DNA of 64,000 nt, taken from Micromonospora lupini (lineage in GTDB: Bacteria; Actinomycetota; Actinomycetes; Mycobacteriales; Micromonosporaceae). The notes under the pieces were generated by a model. It saw only the letters and a list, made by a program, of their open reading frames with translations, was not told the origin of the DNA and ran no database searches. Made by a program: the position numbers and the translations under genes. Below, piece by piece: positions 33,301 through 42,109 of this stretch. Where the stretch lies: positions 620,001-684,000 of the forward strand of contig NZ_JAPENL010000001.1 in NCBI RefSeq assembly GCF_026342015.1. The letters are read 5' to 3'. Every line of letters starts with the position of its first letter. The first letter of the stretch is position 1.

Positions 33301-34488
33301 GTGCGGCCTGGGCGCGACGCGCGGCAGGACGTACGGCGGGCCAGCGAAGATCAGGTCGGACTTCAATTCCTGGTACGCCCGCTTGGGCTGGTAGTTCTCG
33401 TCGTAGATGGTGGCCAGGCCCTCGGGCGGGTCGTTGAACCACTCCGGCACCCAGGAGTACTTGTCGCTGAAACCCCAGACGGTGTACGACAGGCAGGTGC
33501 GTACGGCGAGGCACGCCTTCATCAGCACGCTGAAGTTGGCGGCCGATGCCTGCAACCGGGGGTTGATCTCGGCGGAGTTGCCGGCCCGGACGGCCTCGGT
33601 CATCTCGCTGCGGACGTCGACCTCGGTGAACGCGGTGGCCAGACCGAGCCCGGCGAACCGCTTCAGGGCGGCGGTCACCTGGAGGGTGTCGAAGTTGCCG
33701 TACTGGGTGCCCAGGTGGCCCTGCGAGCCGACGCCGTCGATCGGGACGCCCTGCGCGCGTAGCCCCTTGGCCATGTCGTAGACGAACTGCGTCTTGTCGT
33801 CGGCGGGGTTGCCGGAGCCGAACGCCTCGATGTTGTAGTCGTTGTAGAACAGCAGCGCCTTGGGATCGGCGGCGCGGGCCCAGCGGAACGCGTCGGCGAT
33901 GTAGTCGGGGCCGAGGTTCTGCGCCCAGAACCCCTTGTAGTGCAGCGTGGAAGGGGTGTCCCAGGGGTCGCTGACGGCCTCGTTGACGACGTCCCACTGC
34001 CAGATCCTGCCCTGGTAGCGCTTGACGACTGTGGTGATGTGCTTGCGCAGCAGCTCGCGCAGCTCCTGCTTGCTGATGCTGCCGTCGGCGACGCCGCTGG
34101 TCAGCCAGGCGGGCAGCTGGCTGTGCCAGACCAGCACGTGGCCGCGTACGGCCTGCCTGTTGCGCGCGGCGAACTCGACGAGCTGGTCGGCGGCCGCCCA
34201 GTCGTAGGTGCCCCGGGTGGGCTCCAGGCTCTCCCACTTCATCGCGTTCTCGGCGGTGACCGAGGAGAACTCGGAGGCGGCGAGCCGGCGGTACTGCGGG
34301 TCGCTGGCGTCGTTGAGGGCTGTCGCGTTCACCGCGGTGCCGATCTTCAGCCCGTGGCGCTGGCCGAGGGTCGCGAGGCTCTGCGCGGTCGGGTCGTACG
34401 GCCGGCTGGCGGTGGCCGGTAGCGCGTTCAACGCCGCAGCGGTCGCGACGGCGACGACGCCGGCGCTGATCCACCGTCTTGGCTTCAT
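33295..34488 (-). CDS. Secreted endo-1,4-beta-xylanase, GH10
   Basis: GH10 enzymes cut xylan backbones. The 397-residue protein has a signal peptide (MKPRRWISAGVVAVATAAALNALPATA) and one TIM-barrel catalytic domain with FSSVTAENAMKWESLEP, VRGHVLVWHSQLPAWL, the acid/base Glu in WDVVNEAVSD, YNDYNIEAFG and the nucleophile Glu in ATAFTEVDVR. No binding module is attached. ATG 34488 has AAAGGAAGG upstream; a longer frame to 34656 would cross the promoter. A -35/-10 pair and an operator-like palindrome lie upstream. Confidence 0.94.
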   Translation of the reverse strand: MKPRRWISAGVVAVATAAALNALPATASRPYDPTAQSLATLGQRHGLKIGTAVNATALNDASDPQYRRLAASEFSSVTAENAMKWESLEPTRGTYDWAAADQLVEFAARNRQAVRGHVLVWHSQLPAWLTSGVADGSISKQELRELLRKHITTVVKRYQGRIWQWDVVNEAVSDPWDTPSTLHYKGFWAQNLGPDYIADAFRWARAADPKALLFYNDYNIEAFGSGNPADDKTQFVYDMAKGLRAQGVPIDGVGSQGHLGTQYGNFDTLQVTAALKRFAGLGLATAFTEVDVRSEMTEAVRAGNSAEINPRLQASAANFSVLMKACLAVRTCLSYTVWGFSDKYSWVPEWFNDPPEGLATIYDENYQPKRAYQELKSDLIFAGPPYVLPRVAPRPHR

Positions 34489-34506
34489 CTGCCTTCCTTT
34501 CGGTGA

Positions 34507-34526
34507 TGATCGACAAATGTCGATCA
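34507..34526. promoter_or_regulatory. Operator-like palindrome in the xylanase leader
   Basis: TGATCGACA and TGTCGATCA flank an AA centre: a perfect 9-bp-arm palindrome in the untranslated leader, between the transcription start and the ribosome site. It has the form of a LacI/TetR-type repressor site. Confidence 0.5.
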
Positions 34527-34573
34527 ATGAAGGGAGGGTGCGGCCCGGGATGAGGACCGGAAACTCGTTCGAA

Positions 34574-34602
34574 ACGTTATGGCCGTCGATGGGCACCGTC
34601 AA
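34574..34602 (-). promoter_or_regulatory. Vegetative promoter of the xylanase gene
   Basis: TTGACG (34602-34597) and TAACGT (34579-34574) are separated by exactly 17 nt on the minus strand, close to the principal sigma-factor consensus. The predicted start is near 34567. TTTCGAACGAGTTT overlaps the start site and may be a second control site. Confidence 0.65.
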
Positions 34603-34693
34603 CTCTGAAAACTTCCGGAAAAGAGTCGGGTGAGCTGCACGACTGTGGACAGTCATCGGATGAAAGTTTCGACGGCGGGCCCGCTCACGACAG

Positions 34694-34733
34694 GGGGGAC
34701 GGCACCGACCGCGATGAGTCGGTGCCGTCCCCC
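34694..34733 (-). terminator. Strong hairpin after the carboxylase gene
   Basis: A perfect 16-bp stem (34694-34709 with 34718-34733) with an 8-nt loop lies 17 nt after the stop at 34750. There is no T-run. Confidence 0.7.
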
Positions 34734-34749
34734 TGCCCGGACGAGGGCC

Positions 34750-37700
34750 CTACCGCAGACGCGCCTCGATGGCCTCGATGACGCGCGGACGCAGCTCGGC
34801 GGCGCGGATGACGGCGTCCACCGAGCCGACCTCGACGGCACGTTGGATGTTGTGCACGCGGTCGAACTCCGTGGCCACCTCGCCGAGCTTCTCCGCCCGC
34901 ACCGACGAACGCAGCTCGTCGAGTTCGGCGGCCAGCGCCGCGCGCTCGGTGCCGGCCGCGGCGGCGACGCGGGCCTCCATGGCCCGCACCCGCTCGTCGG
35001 CGGCCGTACGGGCGTTGACGTCGGCGGAGAACACCACCGCCGCGGCGGGAGCGCCGCCGAGCACCGAGGCGAACGACCCCTCCAGCGCGAGCACGGTCAT
35101 GCTGGGGTTCAGCGCCTTCGAGAACACCACGAACGCGCCGCCGTGGTAGCGCGAGATCACGCAGAAGACGATGGGACCGCTGAAGTTCACGATCGCCCGG
35201 CCGATCTCCGCGCCGTACTCCAGTTGCAGCTTTCGCATCGACTCGGGCGAGCCGTCGAAGCCGGACAGGTTCGCCAGCACGACCAGGGGCCTGTTGCCGC
35301 TTGCCGCGTTGATGGCCCGCGCGGCCTTCTTCGACGAGCGGGGGAACAGCGTGCCCGCCGTGTAGGTGTCCGGGCCGTCGGTGGGCGGGAAGCCGCGCCG
35401 CGGCACCGACCGGGACTCGATGCCCAGCAGGCACACCGGGATGCCGCCGAGGTGGGCGTCCTGCACGACAGCCGTGTCGGCGTCGGCCATGCCCGCCCAC
35501 CGCTCCAGCACCGGGTGGTCCTGGTCGGCGAGGGCCCGCAGCACCGTCCGGATGTCGAACGGCTTCTTGCGGTCCGGGTTGGCCTCGGCGGAGAAGATCT
35601 CACCGACCGTGCGGAAGGGGCTGCCCGCCACGTCGTGCGGGAACGCCGAGACGTCACGGTCCACCGGGTCGGTGGTGGTCGCCCGCCGCGGCGCGTCCTC
35701 GCCGGGCGCGACGTACGTGTGCTCGTAGTGGGCCATCAGCACGTCCCGCGCGGCGGTCAGGTTCGGCGCCCAGTACTGCGCCTGCCCGTTCGGCCCCATC
35801 ACCCGGTCGTAGCCGCCGATGCCGAAGTTGTCCTCGGCGGACACTCCGCCGGAGAAGTCGAGCGACTGCTTGCCGGTGAGCACCATCGCCGAGTCGGGCG
35901 TCATCACCAGGACGCCCTTGGTGTGCATGAGCATCGTGGCCTCGGCGTTCCAGTACGGCTGCGCGCCGACGTTGATACCCGCCACCACGATGTTGATCTC
36001 GCCGCCGGCCTGGGTGAACTCGACGATCCGCTTGAGCGCGGCGGCCACCCAGTCCATGTTCTCCGTACCCGAGGTCATCGAGATCCGGGCTCCGGCGGAC
36101 AGCGCCCACCACTCCAGCGGCACCCGCATCTGCTCCGCCAGGTCCAGCGCGGCGATCACGCGCCGGCACTCCGGCTCGGACAGGGCGCCCAACGACTTCG
36201 TCGGGTCGCCGAGCAGCACGACCCGGGTGACACCGTCCGGGTGCAGGGCGGCAGGCGTGGTGACGACACCTGCGACGATCGCGGCACGGTTGCGCCCCTT
36301 CGGCCGGTCCACCGGCACCAGCGCGTGCGTGTCGTCGAGGTCGTGCTCGACGAAGTCACCGAGCCGGCCGGTCAACTCGTACGGGTACACCGTGTTGCGG
36401 CTGCTGGCCCTCAGCACCTTGAGCCGGTACTCGTCAAGCGGCTCCACCGGCTCGACCGGCGGCTCGCCCACGGTCAGCTCGGCGCCGCCCGCGGCGTCGA
36501 ACGAGATCCGTACGGCGATCTTGGTCAGCTCGCCGGTGCGACGGTCGCGCTGCCGCGCGATGAACAGGATCTCCTCCAGGCCGGCGCCCACTGTCGTCGG
36601 GCGCACGCGCCCGGCGATCATCTCCATCTCCTCGCGGGTCAGCTCGCTGGGCGGCCAGACGTAGACCACGATCCGGTTGGTGGTGAAGCGCGTCTTCGAC
36701 GGCCGCCGCGACTGCGCCCGGCGGATCGAGTCGAGGCACGCCGCGACCGCGTCCTCGGCGGTCGGCAGCGCCACCAGCCGGCCGTCCTGCTCGCGCAGCT
36801 CGGTCAGGTCACGGACCTGGGCGAACGCGACGAGGCGATCGTCGGCCGGGTTCTCCCGCGCCACGCACTGGAAGAGGTAGACCTCCTCGTCGGACGACGG
36901 CAGCCGGGTCAGGTCGAACTTGTGCAGCCGCTCCAACTGCATCCGCTGCGCGATGTACGGGTGCAGACCGCGGATCAGCCGGTCCTCCACCATTCCGCCG
37001 TCCGACGGGCGGAAGGTGAAGTGGTGGTGCATGACCGCCCCGCCGCGACCCGCGACCGTGGCGGTGAGCCGACGGACCTGCGCCGGCAACGGATGTGCGG
37101 CGATCACCTGGAGCAGCGCGGCGGCCATGGCGTCGAAGTCCTCCGGCTGGTTCTCCCAGCCGAGGTAGATGTCGGCGTCGACGGAGTCCTCGTCGCCGGC
37201 CAGCTCGGCGAGCCCACGCAACGCGCCACCCAGCGCGTCGAAGCTCACCGCCGCGGAGACCACACTGGAGTCCGCGCGTTCGGCGACCACGAAGGCGCAG
37301 CCGGCGACCTCGCGGGTCCGCACCCGGGTGAGGGCCTTGTTGCCGTAGTAGCGGCGGGTGAGCACCTCCAGCATGACCGTGTTGTCCAGGTGGTCACGGA
37401 CCAGGCGCTGGCCGAGCAGACGTACCAGCGGCTCGGTGCTGCGGACCATCTCGGCGACGCGCTCGGCACGGTCGGAGGCGTCCGGGTGCGCGTCCAGGTG
37501 CCGCAGGTGCGCCCGGACCTGGGCGTAGACACGGGCCCGGTTACGGCGCAGCAGCGGCTGCGCGAACCAGGCGAACACCACGCCCCGGGCCAGGTCGGCG
37601 ATGGCGGGGAAGCGGACCTGCGTCGCGGCGATCAGCCGCTCCAACGCCAGACCGGCGGGCTCGCGCAGCGACTCGTCCGGAGGGGTCTCCCGCAGCCACT

Positions 37701-40209
37701 CGCGCAGCAGCGACGCCACGACTGTGGCGTCGGCGGACGCGCGCTGCTGGGCCAGGAAGATCCGGAAGACGGCGGCTTCCAGGCCGGGGGAGCGCTCCAG
37801 GTCGGTGACGCCGTAGTGGCTGAGCGCCTTGGCGAGCCTGGCCTGGAAGGCGTCGGGCAGTCCGGCCCGCTCCACGTCGAGGCTCTGCAGGTAGGTGTGG
37901 AAGTACTCCCGGGCGCTGCGGACGTGGGCGCCGCCGTCCTCGCCTGTCGGCCTGTTGCGGCTCAACTCGGCCAGGTCGGCGAACACCTCGACGAGGTCCA
38001 CCTCCGCGGCCAGCGGCCGCTGCCCGTCCTCGGCGGCCAACCGCCGCACCACGAGGTAGTCGTCGAGCACCCGGCGGTCGTCGTGCGGGTCGACGTCGAA
38101 ACCGAGCAGCAGGCCGCGCAGATCCTCCTGGCCGCGCCTGCTGCGCTCGTACGCCCCCGCGTTGTCGTCGGCGGTCGGCAGGTCGAGCTCGACGCTGGCG
38201 ACGCTCGGGCCGGCGGCGGCCTCGGTGGCCTCGTCGGCGAGCGGCTCCAGCCGCAGCAGCGGGGCACCCGCCTCCACCTGGCTGCCCACCGAGACGGCGC
38301 ACTCCTTGAGCCGGGCCCGGAACGGCGCGCGCAGCACCGTCTCCATCTTCATGGCCTCCAGCACCAGCACCGGCGCGCCCGCCTCCACCTCGGCGCCGAC
38401 CTCCAGCGGAGTGGCGACGACAAGCGCGGGCATGGGGGAGCGCAGGACGCCGCCCTCGTCGCGGCTGACCCGGTGCGTCACGCCGTCCACCTCGACGAGG
38501 TGGGTCGGCCCGTGCGTGCCGGTGAGCAGGCGGTACCGGATGCCGTTGACGACGATCTGGCCGGTGTGCCTGTCGAAGCGGTCCAGCTCGACGTCGGCGG
38601 TGCGCACGGCGCCGCCCGCCTCGATGCCGACGCGGAACCGGTGCGCCCCGATCCGCGCCACCCGCATCCGGTAGGTGGCGCCGCGCAGCTTGAGGTCCAG
38701 CGGCCGGCCGCTGGCGTGCTGCACCTGCGGGCGGCCACCGGCGGCGGTCGACAGCAGCCGCTGCCGCTCGGCGCGCTCCTCCTCCTCGTACGACTCGATG
38801 GCGGCGGCGGCCAGGGCGACCGCGGAGTGCCGGTGCGTCACGAGTCGGCCCTCGCCCCGGACCCGGTCGATCCAGCCCGTGTCGGCGCTGGCGTCGATGA
38901 TCTCGGGCTGGTCGAGCAGATCGAGCACGAAGCTCTTGTTCGTCGCGCCACCCTCGATGATCACCGTGGTGTTGGCCATCGCCCGCCGCAGCTTGCCGAG
39001 CGCCTCGTCGCGGTCCCGCCCGTACGCGATGATCTTCGCGATCATCGAGTCGAAGTCGGCCGGGATGGTGTCGCCCTCGCTGACGCCGGTGTCCACCCGG
39101 ATGCCCGGGCCGGCGGGCAGGTCCAGCCGCGCGATGCGCCCCGGTGACGGTGCGAAGTCGCGGTCGGGGTCCTCGGCGTTGAGCCGGGCCTCGATGGCGT
39201 GCCCGCGCTCGGCCGGCGGCTCACCGACCAGCCGGCCGCCGGAGGCGACGTGCAGCTGCGCCTTGACCAGGTCGAATCCGGTGGTCAGCTCGGTGATCGG
39301 GTGCTCGACCTGGAGGCGGGTGTTGACCTCCAGGAAGGCGAACAGCCGGTCGCCGGGGTGGTAGAGGAACTCGACAGTCGCCGCGCCCCGGTAGCCGACC
39401 GCCACGGCGAGCCGCTCCGCCGAGGTCTTCAGCTCGGCGGCCTGGGACGCGTCGAGCACCGGCGAGGCCGACTCCTCGATGACCTTCTGGTTGCGCCGCT
39501 GCACCGAGCAGTCGCGTACGCCGAGCGCCCACGCGGTGCCCTGGCCGTCGGCGATCACCTGGACCTCGACGTGCCGGGCGCCGGTGACCAGGCGCTCCAG
39601 GAACACGATGCCGCTGCCGAACGCCCGCGCCGCCTCCTGGCTGGTGCGCTCGTACGCGTCGGCGAGTTCGGCCTCGTTCGTGATCACGCGGATGCCGCGC
39701 CCGCCGCCGCCGGCCGTCGCCTTCAGCATCAGCGGGTAGCCGATCTCGGTCGCCGCCGTCCGGGCGGCGTCCAGGGTCTCGACGGCGCCGCGGCTCCACG
39801 GCGCGACAGGCACGCCCACCTCCTCGGCGATCAGCTTCGCGCCGATCTTGTCGCCGAGCTGCCGCATGGCCTCGGGGCTCGGCCCGACGAACGTGACGCC
39901 GATCTTCTCGCACAGCTCCGCGAACGCCGGATCCTCGGCGACGAAGCCCCAGCCGACCCACGCCGCGTCGGCACCGGTCTCGGTCAGGGCGCGCTCAAGC
40001 GTCGCCAGGTTCAGGTACGGGCGGGCGGACGCCGGACCCAGGTCGTACGCGATGTCCGCCTCGCGCACGAAGGTGGCAGTGCGGTCGACGTCGGTGTGGA
40101 GGGCGACCGTCTCGATCCGGCTGCCCGTCTCCGCGGCCAGCTCTCGGACCGCGTGGATGAGCCGCATGGCGGCTTCACCACGGTTGACGATGGCGACACG
40201 GTTGAACAC
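34750..40209 (-). CDS. Single-chain multidomain acyl-CoA carboxylase (BC-BCCP-central-CT)
   Basis: The 1,819-residue protein joins in one chain the parts that most bacteria encode separately. Residues ~1-450 are biotin carboxylase (FNRVAIVNRGEAAMRL, ATP-grasp KATAGGGGRGIRVI near 160, LEVNTRLQVEHPITEL). Residues ~585-660 are the biotin carrier with EAMKMET, biotinyl Lys621. Residues ~700-1290 form a long central region without a bacterial subunit counterpart. Residues ~1300-1819 are a carboxyltransferase (WWALSAGARISMTSGTENMDW, TGKQSLDFSGGVSAEDNFGIGGYDRVMG, FVVFSKALNPSMTVLALEGSFASVLGG). This order is that of eukaryotic acetyl-CoA carboxylase. The substrate (acetyl-, propionyl- or longer acyl-CoA) is not clear. 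GTG 40209 has AAAGGGG 8 nt upstream and a TATGGT -10 box at 40235-40230. Confidence 0.9.
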   Translation of the reverse strand: MFNRVAIVNRGEAAMRLIHAVRELAAETGSRIETVALHTDVDRTATFVREADIAYDLGPASARPYLNLATLERALTETGADAAWVGWGFVAEDPAFAELCEKIGVTFVGPSPEAMRQLGDKIGAKLIAEEVGVPVAPWSRGAVETLDAARTAATEIGYPLMLKATAGGGGRGIRVITNEAELADAYERTSQEAARAFGSGIVFLERLVTGARHVEVQVIADGQGTAWALGVRDCSVQRRNQKVIEESASPVLDASQAAELKTSAERLAVAVGYRGAATVEFLYHPGDRLFAFLEVNTRLQVEHPITELTTGFDLVKAQLHVASGGRLVGEPPAERGHAIEARLNAEDPDRDFAPSPGRIARLDLPAGPGIRVDTGVSEGDTIPADFDSMIAKIIAYGRDRDEALGKLRRAMANTTVIIEGGATNKSFVLDLLDQPEIIDASADTGWIDRVRGEGRLVTHRHSAVALAAAAIESYEEEERAERQRLLSTAAGGRPQVQHASGRPLDLKLRGATYRMRVARIGAHRFRVGIEAGGAVRTADVELDRFDRHTGQIVVNGIRYRLLTGTHGPTHLVEVDGVTHRVSRDEGGVLRSPMPALVVATPLEVGAEVEAGAPVLVLEAMKMETVLRAPFRARLKECAVSVGSQVEAGAPLLRLEPLADEATEAAAGPSVASVELDLPTADDNAGAYERSRRGQEDLRGLLLGFDVDPHDDRRVLDDYLVVRRLAAEDGQRPLAAEVDLVEVFADLAELSRNRPTGEDGGAHVRSAREYFHTYLQSLDVERAGLPDAFQARLAKALSHYGVTDLERSPGLEAAVFRIFLAQQRASADATVVASLLREWLRETPPDESLREPAGLALERLIAATQVRFPAIADLARGVVFAWFAQPLLRRNRARVYAQVRAHLRHLDAHPDASDRAERVAEMVRSTEPLVRLLGQRLVRDHLDNTVMLEVLTRRYYGNKALTRVRTREVAGCAFVVAERADSSVVSAAVSFDALGGALRGLAELAGDEDSVDADIYLGWENQPEDFDAMAAALLQVIAAHPLPAQVRRLTATVAGRGGAVMHHHFTFRPSDGGMVEDRLIRGLHPYIAQRMQLERLHKFDLTRLPSSDEEVYLFQCVARENPADDRLVAFAQVRDLTELREQDGRLVALPTAEDAVAACLDSIRRAQSRRPSKTRFTTNRIVVYVWPPSELTREEMEMIAGRVRPTTVGAGLEEILFIARQRDRRTGELTKIAVRISFDAAGGAELTVGEPPVEPVEPLDEYRLKVLRASSRNTVYPYELTGRLGDFVEHDLDDTHALVPVDRPKGRNRAAIVAGVVTTPAALHPDGVTRVVLLGDPTKSLGALSEPECRRVIAALDLAEQMRVPLEWWALSAGARISMTSGTENMDWVAAALKRIVEFTQAGGEINIVVAGINVGAQPYWNAEATMLMHTKGVLVMTPDSAMVLTGKQSLDFSGGVSAEDNFGIGGYDRVMGPNGQAQYWAPNLTAARDVLMAHYEHTYVAPGEDAPRRATTTDPVDRDVSAFPHDVAGSPFRTVGEIFSAEANPDRKKPFDIRTVLRALADQDHPVLERWAGMADADTAVVQDAHLGGIPVCLLGIESRSVPRRGFPPTDGPDTYTAGTLFPRSSKKAARAINAASGNRPLVVLANLSGFDGSPESMRKLQLEYGAEIGRAIVNFSGPIVFCVISRYHGGAFVVFSKALNPSMTVLALEGSFASVLGGAPAAAVVFSADVNARTAADERVRAMEARVAAAAGTERAALAAELDELRSSVRAEKLGEVATEFDRVHNIQRAVEVGSVDAVIRAAELRPRVIEAIEARLR

Positions 40210-40582
40210 CCGACTGACCCCTTTGGTAGACCATATGTGCGTGCCGCGAGACGACGGCTCCCGGCAGCGATCACTTTTCCGTCTGCAGGCGGGCAGCGCC
40301 ATGGCGCAACCGCCGAACCCGCCGCCGCTCAGTTGTAGAAACTGAACAAAACTTTTTGGCTGTCGCGCCCCGAACGCCCGGATCTCCGCCCGATCCTCGG
40401 CCTGGATGCCCGGATGTCATCGTCCGCCCCTTTTTCCGGGAACGGGTGACGAGCGGCCCCGCCACCCGAGATGAAGAGGTCAACTCCGGTACGCGGGCTG
40501 TCCGTCAGGTATTCACATGTCTCGTACCGATCGTCCCTACGCTGTCGCATGCCCAGCTCAACGGGCCTGCGGCGTCGAGAGG
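40210..40582. other. 373-nt divergent control region, carboxylase / metallophosphoesterase
   Basis: It holds the carboxylase -10 box (TATGGT, 40235-40230, minus) and a TACGCT box (40538-40543, plus) for the metallophosphoesterase gene. An unusually AT-rich stretch at 40331-40360 (TTGTAGAAACTGAACAAAAC and a T-run) contains two AAACT repeats and may bind a regulator. No gene was seen. Confidence 0.5.
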
Positions 40583-41950
40583 ATGAGCGTGGTTTGCAGA
40601 GGATCCAGATCCGTGTTCGTCGGGATGGTCGTGGCGACTGTGGTCGCGGCGGCGGGCGGAGCGCTTGCCGCCGGTACGGCAAGCGCCGCCGAGCCCTCCC
40701 CGTTCACAGTCGTCGACGGCGCGATCCGCACGGCGACCGGCACCCCGACACCCCCCTCCGGCACGCACGCCTCGCTCTGGGGCAACTCCAGCTACGCGCA
40801 GACAAGCGTCACCGGCGCGGGGCGGGTGCTGATCGGCGCCATCGGTGACAACTGCCAGGGGTGGCCTACCGTACGGGTGACTGTCGACGGCGTCAGCGTC
40901 GGCCAGACCACGATCGTCAGCGCGACCGCCTACGGCACCTATCCCGTCGGCGCGGCGGTGGGCGCCGGTCAGCACACCGTACGGATCCAGTTCGTCAACG
41001 ACTTCCGGGACGAGTCCTGCGACCGCAACGTCCACATCGGGTACGCGCGGATGGAGACCCCGGGCGCCACCGACACGACGTTCAGCTTCGCGATCCTGCC
41101 GGACACCCAGCAGGAGGTGCTCAACAGCGGCGACACCCGGTTCCGCAACCGCACCGACTGGCTGGTGCGCAACCGGTCCGCGTTGGACCTGCGCTTCGTG
41201 GCCTCGTCCGGTGACGTCGTCAACTGGGACACTCCCGACCACTCGCAGTACGTCGTCGCCCGCGAGGCGATGCGCCCGATCGAGACCGCCGGCATCCCGT
41301 ACGCCCTGGCGATCGGCAACCACGACACCCAGGCGACAGGTGTCGGCGGCTCGGCCCGCGACCCCGCGCACACAAGGGAACTCGTCCGGGACACGACCGT
41401 GTTCAACCAGTTCTTCACAGTCGGCCAGTACGGCGCGGTGCAGGGGCAGTTCGAGAGCGGCAAGGTCGACAACTCGTACTCGACCTTCGCGGCCGGCGGC
41501 ACGCAGTGGCTGGTGCTGACCCTCGAACTCTGGCCCCGGGCCGAGGCCGTCGCCTGGGCCCGCAGCGTCGTCGCCGCCCATCCCCGGCACACGGTCATCG
41601 TCGTCACCCACGACTACATCGACGGCAACGGCGCCATCGAGCAGAGCGCCTCGTACGGGGCGACCAGCCCGCAGTACCTCTTCGACAACCTGGTCAAGCA
41701 GTACGCCAACATCCGGTTCGTCTTCTCCGGGCACGTCGGCGTCGCCGCCAACCGGGTCGACACCGGCGTCAACGGGAACAAGATCTACTCGTTCCTCCAG
41801 ACGTTCCACTCCAACACCACGAACCCGGTACGCCTCGTCGAGATCGACACGGCCGCCAACTCGCTGCGTACCTGGATCCACGCGCCGTACACCAACCAGT
41901 CGTTCCCCGAGTACGACAGGTCGTTCACAGGCATCGGCGTGGTCCGCTGA
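40583..41950 (+). CDS. Secreted metallophosphoesterase with N-terminal xylan-binding-like module
   Basis: The 455-residue protein has a signal peptide (VFVGMVVATVVAAAGGALAAGTASA) and a calcium-dependent CBM36/60-like beta-sandwich at about 62-158 (GDNCQGWPTVRVTVDG, HTVRIQFVNDFRDESCDRNV; C91 and C146 may pair). A calcineurin-like phosphoesterase follows from ~166 with the metal motifs ILPDTQ (D174), SSGDVVNW, IGNHDTQ, VVTHDYID and FSGHVG. ATG 40583 follows GAGAGG. It probably acts on phosphate esters at the cell surface or on plant-wall material. It lies close to a GH10 xylanase. Confidence 0.85.
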   Translation: MSVVCRGSRSVFVGMVVATVVAAAGGALAAGTASAAEPSPFTVVDGAIRTATGTPTPPSGTHASLWGNSSYAQTSVTGAGRVLIGAIGDNCQGWPTVRVTVDGVSVGQTTIVSATAYGTYPVGAAVGAGQHTVRIQFVNDFRDESCDRNVHIGYARMETPGATDTTFSFAILPDTQQEVLNSGDTRFRNRTDWLVRNRSALDLRFVASSGDVVNWDTPDHSQYVVAREAMRPIETAGIPYALAIGNHDTQATGVGGSARDPAHTRELVRDTTVFNQFFTVGQYGAVQGQFESGKVDNSYSTFAAGGTQWLVLTLELWPRAEAVAWARSVVAAHPRHTVIVVTHDYIDGNGAIEQSASYGATSPQYLFDNLVKQYANIRFVFSGHVGVAANRVDTGVNGNKIYSFLQTFHSNTTNPVRLVEIDTAANSLRTWIHAPYTNQSFPEYDRSFTGIGVVR

Positions 41951-41966
41951 TCCGGACACCGTCCAT

Positions 41967-42000
41967 CCGGGGGCGCGCGACAGCTGTCGCGCGCCCCCGG
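41967..42000 (+). terminator. Perfect 34-bp GC-rich palindrome after the metallophosphoesterase gene
   Basis: Positions 41967-41983 are perfectly complementary to 41984-42000 without a spacer. It begins 16 nt after the stop and should act as a terminator-type hairpin. Confidence 0.7.
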
Positions 42001-42109
42001 TCGTCGGCAGTTGATCAAGAAGGTGCGGGCGGTTCACGTCGAACGTCTTCGGCGTTCACCCCCGGGTGATCGGCTGGCCCGGGAACCGCACACGACGAAA
42101 GGAGCGGCG

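Noticed and set aside
34489..34656. Longer N terminus of the xylanase
   Set aside because: The extension passes through the predicted -35/-10 promoter, and the signal peptide begins at 34488 with a strong ribosome site.
34630..39147. Very long open frame on the plus strand opposite the carboxylase
   Set aside because: The translation is low-complexity Arg/Gly/Val/His-rich text typical of the antisense of a high-GC gene; the minus-strand frame has complete carboxylase motifs.
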